NCBI GenBank assembly: GCA_037176725.1
Contig: JAZBRS010000059.1
Span: 11,581,001-11,645,000, forward strand
Direction: 5' to 3'
From: Posidonia oceanica
Lineage: Eukaryota; Streptophyta; Magnoliopsida; Alismatales; Posidoniaceae
Length of the DNA stretch: 64,000 nucleotides
The notes beneath the pieces are model-generated. The model was not told the origin of the DNA. It made no database searches and was given only the letters and a program-made list of their open reading frames with translations. Position 1 is the first letter of the stretch, and each line of letters opens with the position of its first letter. This document shows positions 10,776 to 21,327 of this stretch, in pieces. The position numbers and the translations under genes were made by a program.

Positions 10776-11608
10776 AAGGTAAAACCTACCCAACCAACAT
10801 CACCTCATGAAACTGATAATAAGTAAGGCCAATGATGCAAAAATTTAGAACATTTTACGACTCCGCGTCATACTTGACCACTTCTACTCAGGACGGTCAC
10901 TTGGTGTTCACCTACGAGCTAAGACTGGGATCTCGAGAAGAGACAGTCCCTCATTTGGCATATCATCTTTAGACAACAAAACTGAGGCCAATACTTGTTA
11001 TTCAAAATCTAAGTTTCCCTTAACTTTTCATTGCATTAAGACCTTTTTCCTTTCATAGCATTAGGTTTGCTTAAAGTATGCATTGTATATAGGTTGTTAC
11101 CAAATTTTCTGTAACCATTTTGATTTCACAGTGTTAAGGATGTTTTTGAGTTTCCAGAGGTCACTTTGGACTAGGGGCAATAATACCCCTAGATGGATTA
11201 ACAAATTTGCTGAGGTCGTGTAGGAGAACAGTTCAGGGGCATTAAACGAGTAAATGTCAGCATCCAACATTGGACACACCATCTGAAGCGTATAACGACC
11301 AACAGAGGAATATTGGACGCATAATATTACGCGTCTTACGTTATAAGTGCCAGTTTGAGCGGCTTACATTTTAATTATGACTTAAACTGCAGAATTCTGA
11401 CAAAGGGCCCTTGATCGAATATCAAAGCCACCAGGGAGTATTTCTAAACTCAGAACAGTCCAAAGCACATGAACAATGATGAAAAATAAAAGATATATTT
11501 ATTCCCTTAAAGAGATGAAGATACATGGTCCCAAAAATAAAAAATTACAATAATTGCTTATCTAATCGTCTTCTTCCTTTTCCTGCGCAGCACGCCGGTC
11601 ACTTCAAC
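10776..11608. other. Spacer between pol 3' region and first antisense PMD gene
   Basis: It contains a word cluster at 11259-11350. Otherwise it is AT-rich sequence with no gene. The stretch 11480-11608 is the 3' flank of the antisense gene. Confidence 0.5.
11259..11350. promoter_or_regulatory. Hairpin word cluster downstream of aORF1
   Basis: CATCCAACATTGGACA, then GCGTATAACG (11288-11297), ATTGGACGC, ATTACGCGTCTTACGTTATAA. Same vocabulary as in the LTR and leader. Confidence 0.45.
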
Positions 11609-12899
11609 CTACTCATCGGGTTTGGACAGTAGCTTTGAATACCACCTCCAGTGTGCATCCTCCCGTGGTAGGCAGCAAGTGAAAGGAGCAGCTAATGGCC
11701 CATCTGAATCATCATGGTGGTCTAGAGACGACCAAAGAGCCCGAATGTAGTACACCATCACTGCATCAGATGGAAGACTGTGCTTCCGAACCCGAATACG
11801 AGGAATAGAGCTTAGCCGAGGTGGCATCCCTTTCTTCTGCCCCACCATCTCGAAGCAGCGATGGGAGTTGTACACCACAAAGTGGGTGGGTCCTATCAAC
11901 TCCAACTCAACTGAAGAACCTTGCGCCTGGTGCTTATGATAGAGGGACGTGGAAGGCGCAAAGATGTCAATTGGGGCAGAGGACAAAGAGCAAACCCTTT
12001 CCTCGATCAAATTTGTCTTCACAGGTCCAAGCCTCGGGAAATGGACCTGCAGCCACCCAGAAAGAAGGAAAGGAGTGCCTACAAAATCCCTTCCGGTGGA
12101 AACGCTGGTCAGACCGAGATATGTAGCAGCAAGAATGGCAACTGAAGGAGAACACCAGAAGTGCTCAGTGAGGCCTATCAAGAACTCAGTGTGCTAGACA
12201 TCCAAGGAGAAGTCCTTGGTGACAAATATGGCGAGGCCTCCAATCAATAAATGCAAACACACCAGCAGCTGATCTTGAGAGGCAGAGTCTTCAATCCGTC
12301 GGAAGCTGAAGTACAAATGTGCCAAGTCGAACTTACGACCCCTAATCACTGGGAAGGTAGGCAGAACGGTGAAGATACGGTCTTCGAATGTTTGCATATC
12401 TGCTGTTCCGTATGGCAACGGGAAATCAATATCTGGCCGGGCCGCTCCAATTTGAGTTACACCAAGCAGGCCATGAACCTCCACTAGGATTGCCATCTCA
12501 CAACCCCCAAAGAAGAAAGTGTGAGTCTCGGGACTCCAGAAGGCACATGAGGCATGAAGCAGAGGCCAGTCCAAGTTTGTGCCCAATAAATCGAAAAGTC
12601 CATCAAAGCGTGTACGAGCCAAAACGGACTTCTTTTCCCGAGCCCAAAGCACAAAGTCCTTCACCCAAAAAGAATAGTAGGGGAAGTCATTATCAAAGCA
12701 GGGTGTTTTGGTAAAATTGAAGATTTCCTGCAAACAAATTCGAAAGCATGAGGAACAAAAGAGAGTGAAAGGACTAATGGAAAAATCAAACCTTCCCTGC
12801 TTTGATAAGGGACATCATATGCCCTTTAATCCCTTCCAAAGGTTTTACAACTCCCTTCTTGTTGTGCATGAAAACGTTGGGGACTGAACTAGAAGCCAT
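11609..12899 (-). pseudogene. aORF1: PMD-like protein, antisense to element A
   Basis: Two exons: 12899-12792 (ATG; 36 codons) and 12727-11609 (373 codons with stop), with a GT-AG intron of 64 nt (donor AAG|GTTTGA, acceptor TTTGCAG). The total is about 408 residues with one TAG at 12194-12196. The plant mobile domain is recognised from FWSPETHTFFFGGCEMAILVEVHGLLG (the typical WRPETHTF...ITLxDVxxLLG pattern) and a later GTPFLLSGWLQVHFPRLGP. A candidate TATA box lies 105 bp upstream. PMD proteins (MAIN/MAIL1 group) act in nuclear silencing and genome stability with PP7-like phosphatases, and PMDs are known inside plant transposons. What this one does for the element is unknown. Confidence 0.75.
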
Positions 12900-13003
12900 G
12901 AGAGCAAGGGAGAAGAGGAGAAGAAGCTCAAAGCAAGAGAAAAGCGCACCAACAAGCAAGGATGCAAGGGGCAAGTGTGCACAAATTCCAAGGAGTGGCT
13001 AGG

Positions 13004-13012
13004 CTTTTATAA
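13004..13012 (-). promoter_or_regulatory. Candidate TATA box of aORF1
   Basis: TTATAAAAG on the minus strand, 105 bp before the aORF1 ATG, allowing a leader of about 75 nt. The word cluster 13148-13256 lies directly upstream. Confidence 0.5.
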
Positions 13013-13147
13013 GCACAGGAAGGCCGTCGGAGATCACACATGCGGGTATTGAGAAAATTTTGCAGCATTCCGGAAGATTAGCCAAGAACAATAAAGGAAA
13101 GAAAAGATTCTGGGCTCGCTTCATTGTACGCGAGATACAGCGCATCC

Positions 13148-13256
13148 TACGTTAACCGTGCCATGTGCGGCGTATAACGTTTAAATTAGCTTTCCAGCAT
13201 TGGACGCAGGAAATACAGTGAATAACGTTGGACACACCAGATGAGGCATATAACGT
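13148..13256. promoter_or_regulatory. Hairpin word cluster upstream of aORF1 promoter
   Basis: CTACGTTAACC, GCGTATAACG (13170-13179), ATTGGACGC (13199-13207), AACGTTGGACA, GGCATATAACG. It is located 140-250 bp upstream of the aORF1 TATA. Confidence 0.45.
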
Positions 13257-13727
13257 TTTATCAATGACGTAAGTCACTGAACTTGGCTGGATCACCCCCT
13301 AATCCATGTTTGAATTGCGTAAACCTGTTTTACCAGTCCCAGAGGTTTAACTAAGTTGAAATACACGTGTGAGCGTTGGTTTCATATTTTTTGGACATCC
13401 GGGCCATTCAGAATCTCTGGTTGCTCATTTCATCAAGTAAATGGCTCACTAGAGCGCCGAGGACTTCGAAACTCAATTTTAAAGCTTCTAGGTGAAATCT
13501 TTCCTTGTAACCATGTCATTTACATAATATTTCACTTGAATACGCTGGTTTCAAGTTAATTTGGATTGAAGGTCATTATTTTACTATATTGGTTGCTTAA
13601 GCTCATTTTAACTTTGAGAAAGGTATTTCAAAAGAAGTATTTGACAAGTATGCTAAGTGTGCAGAAATCTATAAACATGTATTTGTTCTACAAGGTCACC
13701 GGGGCATACCCTTGAAGTACAAGAAGG
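13257..13727. other. Intergenic spacer between aORF1 and aORF2
   Basis: AT-rich, with no repeat, ORF or motif that I can support. It is the 5' far flank of aORF1 and the 3' flank of aORF2. Confidence 0.5.
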
Positions 13728-16699
13728 CTAAGAAACACTCTCTCCCTCACCCTCGGGAGGTGAAGCAGGAGTCAGAGAAGGAGCGGTAGGAGGACGAGGT
13801 GACTGTCGAACAGAAACGCCTGACGGAGCCCTGGAGACGCACCGAGAGCGGTGGCTACCCGATCGGCGGCTCGATACAAAAGGAACGGGCACCTCGAGCC
13901 TGACACCAGCCGTAAAGGCAAACCTCTAGTAGTGTCCTAACTCGAACTCAACCTGGGAGATAACCCCTGCCATGCTCTGAGGAGGGAAGCAATCAAATGT
14001 CAGACACAAGCAAGGACATAGAGGACATAAAGAAGCACTGAATCAAATCATACCGCCTGAGACTGAGCGATCTCGGTATCCTTGTCGACGACCTATTGCT
14101 CCAGCTCCTGAATTCGAGAACTACTGGTGGCAACTGTCCCCTCCAGCTCCTCCAACCTCCCATCAGAGCTGGCAACTATGAAGTCGCCAGCCCGCTTCCT
14201 CAGCTTGCTCTCTAGATAAGCAACCTACAAACAGCAGTGTCAGAACCAAGGAGATTTCAAAAGTTGAAAAGAAATAAAGCCATGTTTACCTTCTCCTGGA
14301 GATGGGAGATCTCCTCTGAGCGGTCTGGAGGAGGAGCACTACTAGTCGAGGGTTGAAAGGAAAGATTCAGGTCAGTTACAGTTCATAATCAGACTACAAA
14401 AGCTACAAAGATACCTGAAAAGCGGAAGCACGCAGGTGCTCGACCTCTCCGGTCAGGACGGAGAGCTGCTGAGATAGACCTCGCTCCTGCTGAGCCTGCT
14501 CATCTACCGCCTTGAGCTGCAAAGAAAAGAAAGTAAGTCAGCAAGTCATCAGATATAAATTGCAAGTTGCAAATTTAGGAGCTTACCGCCATCTCCATCT
14601 AGGCGTGATAGGACTACGCCTCACCTACCAGAGCCACACGGGACACCACCGCCTCCCTGGGATCTGTGTCCCCCAAAGGAAGGTTCCCACGCCTGAGGAA
14701 GTGGGATCGGTGGAAGATCATCAAAGAAGAAAACTCCCGATCTATCCACTCGGCCCACACCACCTCGTCCTCCTCTGTGGCGTCCGTCGGAGCGGGAGAA
14801 CCACGACAAGGCCCAGTCCAGGAGCTGTGGACCGTAGACGTCCACCCAATGACGAGCCTGGCTGCCCCCACCGTGTGTCTCTCACCAAACTCGGTGAGGA
14901 GGAGGTAGAGGCTGAATCTGCCGGCACCCTAGCTGTCGTAGCACCCTGCCAATCTGCTGGAAATGGCAATGGTTCCAGCAGTGGATCCACACGTCCCGGT
15001 CAGAAATGGCCCAATCACAGGCAATCTCAAGAACATCCGCATGCTCTTCCTCAGCATATGGATGCTAGACTACCTGAAAGAAGCAATGCATGTCAGCAAG
15101 CCAAATAAGGTGAATAAACGGGAGCTGGGAAATTTAAAAGAAGGCAAATTACCTGCGTCGGGACCAGAAGCTCGAACAGCAGACGACCAACGTAGCGGTT
15201 GTCATCTGCTGGCTCAAGGGCCTACTCAGCATCAACCCAAAACTATCCCCGAGGGAAGGGGACACCGGTCGGAGGAACTAGAGGGGCAGGACGTAGGAAA
15301 GCGAAGTGGTCCCACACCCACATCTGCACACAAAACGAGGAAGCTTTTAGCAAACTTAAATATGCAGATTTTACCTGAAGAAATGGCAGGTTCCCGCCTA
15401 GCTGGCGAGAACTGCTGTCAGTAAAGCAGAAGAGAGTGGTGTACAGGTGCGCCAAGCTGGCCGCACCCCAGGCGTACTCTCCCACTCGCTGCAAGTCTGC
15501 CAAGAGAGGGAGGAACCACGCCGACAGCTTCGAGGAGGCATGCGAAAAGAGCACCTCCTCGAACAACACTAGGAGGAAAGCTCGCAGCTGCTGGTCGGCC
15601 TCGACGCCCGGTCTAGCTACCGTCTCCAGCAACTCATTAACTCGGCGAACCGCGGAAGTGATCACCACAAGCTGCTCCCCACTCATGGCTAGCTGATGCC
15701 CGACAAGCTCCCACGCCAAGGCTGAATAGCCCGAGCGCACCCGCCCCGTCACTGGTCGGCCTGTGACTCAAAGATCGATCAACCGCACCATGTCCCCGAG
15801 GGAGAGGACAAACTCGCCCGCCCTCGTGACAATCAAGCTCGTGTGGAAGTTCCACCGCTCCGTAACAGCCTCCAAGAACATCGAACGAAGGGGAAAGTCT
15901 GGGATGGACAGGAAATGCCCGAATCCCATCCGATCCAGACGCTCCTGCTAGAAAGTAGACAACAAGGCGTAGGATCGGCGGACCTGACCCCAGTAGCAAC
16001 GGGTCACGGCCGGTGCCCGACTCTGCAAACAAGCGAGAAAATCATTAGTCAGGCTGAAATAACTAAATAAAATGAAGGAAAAACGAAGAAGATGTCTACC
16101 TGCCCCCTCGAAGCTAGCATGGTAGTGGCATACTCTAGTCGGGACACGTCCCTACGCGGTCCCGATGCCTGCACCTCGTCCTGAGGGATCTGATCCCGCC
16201 AGTAGTCCGGGGGATCCCTCGCATCGCCCTCCACCTCCCATCGAACAAAGTTGACCATGTTCCGCCACCAGTTGTCGTCCTCACCAAATTGCGTAATGAG
16301 GGGGTCAACCGGCCTCACCTCTGGCTCCTCCACGGGCCCCGCCTCGTCCAATCCAACCTCGGGCCTCGTCTCCGAGACCGTCTCCTCGGACTCCTCCTCC
16401 GAGTCCTCATAGCTGAAGGAGCTGCTGGAACCAGAATCCGCCTTCACCGTCATCTCCACGGCCTCCCCGGTCATCGTTCCAGCCTCCACCGTCACACCCA
16501 CAGGTGCCACCTCAGTCGTTTCAGCCACTACAGCCATGCCCACCATGGCCGTGACCTCCACAATCATCATCGCCGCCTCTATCATCGCTGGAGTTTCGAT
16601 CGGAGCTGCCCTAGGCTGGCCAAGGGATGATGGCCTAGGTCCCGTCCGGGCACACTTCGTCGGTTTCATGTATACCATGCCGAACCGTTGCATTTTCAT
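13728..16699 (-). pseudogene. aORF2: eight-exon PMD protein with coiled-coil tail, antisense to element A
   Basis: Exons: 16699-16100, 16022-15375, 15323-15153, 15073-14587, 14516-14415, about 14340-14290, 14224-14054, 13976-13728. The introns I could fix have GT-AG ends, e.g. CAG|GTAAAATC and TTGTTTGCAG; the start of exon 6 is unclear. Exon 1 is acidic (SYEDSEEESEE). Exon 2 holds the start of the PMD (AVTERWNFHTSLI, LSLGDMVRLIDL) and VGEYAWGAASLAHLY. An intron splits LPFLQ from MWVWDHF exactly inside the usual LLQLWAWE motif. Exon 4 has GRVLRQLGCRQIQP, the usual PMD end. Exons 5-7 form a leucine-heptad coiled coil and exon 8 is Ser/Pro-rich. About 820 codons. Breaks: TAG 15948, TGA 15768, further TAGs in exons 3, 4 and 7, and one 1-nt slip in exon 4. 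It looks like a captured host-type gene. Confidence 0.8.
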
Positions 16700-16824
16700 A
16701 GAAAAGGGGAGAAGAATTAAGAGACCAACACACGCTGAGTTCGCCGGAGGTCAGGAAGAGTTTGCTGTTGCCAGAGAAGAGGAAGGAAAGCAAGCAAGGT
16801 GCCGCCCGCTGCGTAGGACGAAGG

Positions 16825-16832
16825 TTTTATAT
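16825..16832 (-). promoter_or_regulatory. Candidate TATA box of aORF2
   Basis: ATATAAAA on the minus strand, 126 bp before the aORF2 ATG. The nearest word, GTTATACGC at 16841, is only about 10 bp upstream of it. Confidence 0.5.
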
Positions 16833-16840
16833 CATTCAAT

Positions 16841-16996
16841 GTTATACGCGCTATTTGGGCCATCCAACGCACTGAGGAAGTTGAAATGTTATCTGTGAGA
16901 TTCAGCCAGTCCAACGTTTCGAGAGGTAAAGCGTTATCCGCTGGTATTCCCAGCGTATAACATTAGTCGCACCAATGTCCGTGTACAACATTTTAA
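16841..16996. promoter_or_regulatory. Hairpin word cluster at aORF2 promoter
   Basis: GTTATACGCG, CATCCAACGC, TCCAACGTTT, then an inverted repeat with 11 of 12 arm matches: GTTATCCGCTGG (16933-16944) and CCAGCGTATAAC (16950-16961). GTACAACATT ends the cluster. It lies immediately upstream of the aORF2 TATA. Confidence 0.5.
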
Positions 16997-17122
16997 ATTC
17001 AGGGAAATTTTTTGAACTCTGATTTTCTTCATTTTCTCTTCATAAAAACTCATAAAAATTCATTCAAAGGAAACAAAAGAGACGAAATAAAATTTTATTG
17101 ATGATAAATGACACACTTCTGC

Positions 17123-18597
17123 CTACATTTTCTGTCTCTTTGTAGGAAATTCAATAAACAACTTGGGCCTCACGCCCTCGTACCAAGCGTCATGAGTAGC
17201 AAGAGAGATAGCTTCGCGGTCCGTGTTCGAGTTTTCCCATGTAGAAAGGACTCGGTTTCGTCCCTTCCCATCCCAAGTGCCAGCCTGATAGAAAACCTGG
17301 ATGATGTCCCCAGGGGTGTCTCTCAAGCATGGGAGAATCATGTTAGAGAAACGAGGCAAAGGAGGTATGGCTCGGGGAATGCCCAGTAGCGAGAAGCATC
17401 ACTGGGGGTTGTACCTCACAAACTCAGTCGCCCCAATCAGCATCAGGAAGTACTCCGGGTCAGACACTGTCCTGAAGGATGAAAGAGGACTGAAGGAGTC
17501 CATCTAGGGCTTGACCTCATAGGCACATAGATGGCGAATGTACTTCTCCAGGGGAAGGCTAGCATCAAAAGTAGATAGAAGAAAATGCTCCTCTAACCAG
17601 CGTAGAACTGGGAAAGGCGAGCCGAAGAACGACCCCCCAAGGCAGGCATTGGATAAGCCCTGGATAGTAAAAGCCAATACAGATTGACTCAAGCATTTCT
17701 CCGGATTGCGAACGTAGATGCACATGAGCTCAGCATGATAGGCGCTGATGGTCAGGGTTTCATTTGGGAAGAGTACCAACCCCTCGATCAGAATAAAGAC
17801 ACAGTCCAAGCAAGAAGCCTTGGAGCGGATGCTGACGCACTACTTCTAGAAAAACTTCCACAAGGAGGAGAGATTGATACAGCCGTCTAGCACCAGGTCC
17901 TCTGGCACAACAACAGGGTCGAAAATGTGCTTTAAGAGAGAAAAAAAGCCTACCACCCCGATTGGCAAAAGATAGGCATCCCTGTAGTAAATGGACAGGT
18001 TAGCCTGTCGAGTGCCTAAAAAGGCTCTCACCTCCTCCAAAAGAATGGTCAACTCCCCTGAAGAGTAAAAGAATGTGTGAGTCAAAGGATTCCACAGCCC
18101 GTAGAGGCTGAAAAGCACCTTCCAGTCAACAGGTTGCTGCAACTGACGAAGAGCTTGACAAAGACCAGCCTCTTCCAAGCACTCCCAATACCTCTTCAAA
18201 GCCCAAGAGCAGAATTACTGAACCTAGTCCAACTAGTAGGCTTTCGAGTCGCGGTTGTTATTAGCAGAGGCCAGGGGCTATGAAGTAGAAAAATTAGCAG
18301 AAATAAAGGAATACCAGAATGGGAGTATGGAGTAATAATGAAAGCGGAAAGTACCTTCTCATGCACCAAAAGGTTTGCCAAGTGATTAGGTATAGCCTCC
18401 AACCGAAGAGTTGCACCATGTCGGAAGGAGAGGAAAAGACAGCCACTTGGAAGGCATGGCACGGGATATCGTTCAAATCCATGAGAGGAAGCGCAACTCC
18501 TTGCAAATGGGGAAAAATCAATAAAGAGAGCAAGATCAGTGTTTGTTCTGAAGACCCATGCCAAAAGAGGGTTTAATATAGGCCGTGGAGCCTTCAT
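17123..18597 (-). pseudogene. aORF3: second short PMD-like protein, antisense to element A
   Basis: Two exons: 18597-18355 (81 codons) and 18277-17123 (385 codons), with a 77-nt GT-AG intron (AAG|GTACTT ... TTCATAG). It has the same plan as aORF1. PMD pattern: GLWNPLTHTFFYSSGELTILLEEVRAFLG near 18020-18105. The later segment LMLIGATEFVRYNPQ matches aORF1 LELIGPTHFVVYNSH at the same relative place, so aORF1 and aORF3 are diverged paralogues. The whole of exon 2 is one frame broken only by stops, mostly TAG (two TAG and one TAA at the start of exon 2, two TAG near 17840, one at 17504). No clear TATA box was found. Confidence 0.7.
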
Positions 18598-18678
18598 TGG
18601 AATGGAAACACAAAGAAAATCAGAGATTTACTGCCAAAATGGTGGTGCCCGGACAGGAAAGATAGGCAGTCTGTCTCG

Positions 18679-18770
18679 CAACGTTATACGCAGCTTTCTT
18701 GCCTTCCTTCGTTAGCCGCGGCTTTTAGTCTGTCCAATGTTGAATGCCATAAATCCAGCGTCCAACGATC
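18679..18770. promoter_or_regulatory. Hairpin word cluster upstream of aORF3
   Basis: AACGTTATACGC (18679-18690), GTTAGCCGCGGC, GTCCAATGTTGAATGCC, and GCGTCCAACG (18758-18767), 80-170 bp upstream of the aORF3 ATG. Confidence 0.45.
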
Positions 18771-18835
18771 CAAAGTAGAATCAAGAGCAAATCGGGATAT
18801 CCTGGAGCATAATCGGGCAAACAAAGCAAAGAAGT

Positions 18836-19245
18836 GTCCTTTTATTCCCCTGGGCAACCCCCTTGGTGATTTTTTATTTCGGCTTCCCCTTGGGCAATCC
18901 CATTGGCAAGTCATGCTTTGTCTTGTTTAGACCCTCTTGGGCAATCCCCTTGGCAAGTCGTGCTTTGTTTTGTTTAGACCCCCTTAGGCAATCCCCTTGG
19001 CAAGTCGTGCTTTGTTTTGTTTAGACCCCCTTGGGCAATCCCCTTGGCAAGTCATGCTTTGTTTTGTTTAGACCCCCTTGGGCAATCCCCTTGGCAAGTC
19101 ATGCTCTGTTTTGTTTAGACCCCCCTTGGGCAATCCCCTTGGCAAGTCATGCTTTGTTTTGTTTAGACCCCCTTAGGCAATCCCCCTGGTAAATCAGTCT
19201 TTTAGTTTGACCCTCGCGGGCAATCCCCTCGACAAGTCTTTAAAA
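18836..19245 (+). repeat. 47-bp tandem array in element A 3' region
   Basis: Units start with GACCCCCTTGGGCAATCC and continue CTTGGCAAGTC(A/G)TGCTTTG; starts at 18930, 18977, 19024 and 19071 show the 47-bp period. A shorter relative of the same unit returns at 20382-20545. Confidence 0.9.
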
Positions 19246-19260
19246 AAAAAAAAAACCCAG

Positions 19261-19675
19261 AGCACAACCGGATAAACAAAGCAAACCCAGAGCACAACCG
19301 AATAAACAAAGCAAACCCGGAGCACAACCGGATAAACAAAGCAAACTCGGAGCACAACCGAATAAACAAAGCAAACCCCGGAGAACAACTGGATAAACAA
19401 AGCAAACTCGGAGCACAACTGGATAAACAAAGCAAACTCGGAGCACAACCGGATAAACAAAGCAAACCCCGGAGCACAACCAGATAAATAAAGCAAACCC
19501 GGAGTACAATCGGATAAACAAAGCAAACCAATCACAAAGCAGGTACCCCAGAGCACAATCGGATAAACAAAGCAAACCCCAGAGCACAACCGGATAAAAG
19601 CAAACCCGGAGCACAACCGGATAAACAAAGCAAGACAATCCAAAAGCAGGTACCCCGGAGCACCACCGGGTTAAC
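19261..19675 (+). repeat. 30-bp tandem array
   Basis: About 13 units of AGCACAACCGGATAAACAAA plus GCAAACCCGG. Exact 30-bp period from 19261. Two longer variants insert an AAGCAGGTACCCC segment. The long frames on the complementary strand (repeating CFVYPVVLRV) are repeat by-products. Confidence 0.9.
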
Positions 19676-19682
19676 AAAGCAA

Positions 19683-20120
19683 AGCCAACGGTATTAGTGG
19701 ACCCATCGCTCACTAACTCCCAGGCCAGAAGATGACGGTCTCTGTCGAGAATGTAGGCAACATTCGATGAAAGGACACCTGATTTTGGCAAATCAAGCCA
19801 ACGATTTTAGTGGATCCATCGTTCACTAACTCCCGGGTCAGAAGATGATGGTCTCTGTCGAGAATGTAGGCAACATTCGATGAAAGGACACCTGATTTTG
19901 GCAAACCAAGCCAACGGTATTAGTGGACCCATCGTTCACTAACTCCTGGGTCACTGTCAAGAATGTAGGCAACATTCGATGGAAAAGATACCTAATTGTG
20001 GCAAATAGAGCCAACGCGGCTAGCAGAGAAGAGATCAATTCCCTTTTGCCTGGGAGCATCATGGACCTCTCGCTCACCAACCCACGTATCATAAGACGAC
20101 GGTCCCCTTTGAGAGTGTGG
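19683..20120 (+). repeat. 113-bp tandem array, four units
   Basis: Units start AGCCAACGGTATTAGTGGAC at 19683, 19796 and 19909 (113-bp period), with a diverged one at 20009. Each holds GAGAATGTAGGCAACATTCG. Confidence 0.85.
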
Positions 20121-20381
20121 GCTATACTTGAGGAATGGGCACCTGATTATGATGAATTGCATTCACGCATGTGTCAGTCCACCTTAGGTGGTGAGAAAAA
20201 TTCCTGAGTCAACCCGGTATACAAATTAAAGCCGGCAATGATGGAGGAACCTCATTACCTAGGGTCAAGCGTTGCATACCATGACTACCTCTTTCGCATT
20301 CCCGTCAGCACACATCCATGCATAGCGCATTGTATTGCATTCGCATTGAGTGGTCATCGGAAACATTAGCTATCTATCTTC

Positions 20382-20545
20382 TAAGTTTGACCCTCGTGGG
20401 CAATCCCCGTGGCAAGTCTTTTCAGTTTGACCCCCGCAGGCAATCTTCGTGGCAAGTCTTTTAGTTTGACCCCCGTGGGCAATCCCCATGGCAAGTCTTT
20501 TAGTTTGACCCCCGCAGGCAACCCTCGTGGTCATGTCGTTAGCTT
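20382..20545 (+). repeat. 41-bp tandem array before PPT
   Basis: Four units of the type AGTTTGACCCCCGTGGGCAA plus TCCCCATGGCAAGTCTTTT. They are related to the 47-bp array. The stretch 20121-20381 before it is unique apart from a GCATT-rich patch (about 20295-20350) also seen near the PPT of the other elements. Confidence 0.8.
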
Positions 20546-20710
20546 GTTCCCCTTGGACAATCTCCTTGGTCGTGTTTCTTTAGCCGACCCTCTTTGTGTC
20601 TCGTCCAAGTCTGGTGGCAGCAGGAATTGGATTTCATTTAGGATCTCTAGGTAGCGCCACATGGGGGTATCATCTCGCCTTGTAGATAGCTTCGTGCTAA
20701 AGCCATCTTC

Positions 20711-20724
20711 AAGGAGGGGCAATC
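20711..20724 (+). other. Polypurine tract of element A
   Basis: AAGGAGGGGCAATC directly followed by TGTAGATACCCC. The core GGAGGGGCA is shared with B2, C and D. Confidence 0.9.
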
Positions 20725-20934
20725 TGTAGATACCCCATTTTGGCACTCCCTTCATGTTAGTATAGTCTATTGCATTAGGTCATTCTTAGAAGCCCTTTGC
20801 TCAATCTAGGACGTCTTACTCGAGCCAAACACCTTCTCTCCAGTTCAAAATGTTATCCCCATCTAAGCCCCAAGTGTCGGCAACTTAATTGTTCTTCATG
20901 TCTTGACCAAATTTGGGAGATGGACTGACTGAGG

Positions 20935-21015
20935 GTGTTGTACGATGGACCCCCAGTGTACAACATTGGCCGCTAGTTTTCCAACGGCTAACATTGACCA
21001 CTGGTTTTCCAGTGT
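20935..21015. promoter_or_regulatory. Hairpin word cluster in U3 of LTR A (distal)
   Basis: GTACAACATTGGCCGCT, CCAACGGCTAACATTGACC and GTGTCCAACGTGG, 300-380 bp upstream of the TATA box. Confidence 0.4.
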
Positions 21016-21191
21016 CCAACGTGGCAACCCAGTCAGCCCAAAACTTTTTTTATTTGGCCAAATCCAAAATTCATGTTTTTGCCTTCTTTAGAGCCTGTTG
21101 ACCGATCAAAGCAATCAAGACTGAGTTAAACACACTTAATGACACCTTAATAAGGGAATATTCCTTTATTCTGACAGTTATGTCTCGGAGG

Positions 21192-21250
21192 TCGTTATAC
21201 GCGGGAATTCCCACTTATAATGTTATACGCTGGATTTCCAACGTATAACA
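21192..21250. promoter_or_regulatory. Hairpin words in U3 of LTR A (proximal)
   Basis: CGTTATACGCGGGAATTCCC at 21193, then perfect arms GTTATACG (21222-21229) and CGTATAAC (21242-21249). They sit 65-120 bp upstream of the TATA box. Confidence 0.55.
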
Positions 21251-21303
21251 CTTCTGAAACAGAAAATTTTGCTAACTTGGCCTTTGTGTCCATATTTGTT
21301 CTT

Positions 21304-21327
21304 CCCCTGCTTCTATAAAAGCAGGGG
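21304..21327 (+). promoter_or_regulatory. TATA box of LTR A inside a perfect inverted repeat
   Basis: TATAAAA at 21314-21320 lies in the 10-nt loop between perfect 7-bp arms CCCCTGC and GCAGGGG. Transcription would start about 30 bp downstream, near 21345. Confidence 0.7.

Noticed and set aside
19194..19791. Long minus-strand frames with repeating CFVYPVVLRV peptides
   Set aside because: Thirty-bp period is a multiple of three, so all frames stay open; a repeat artefact.
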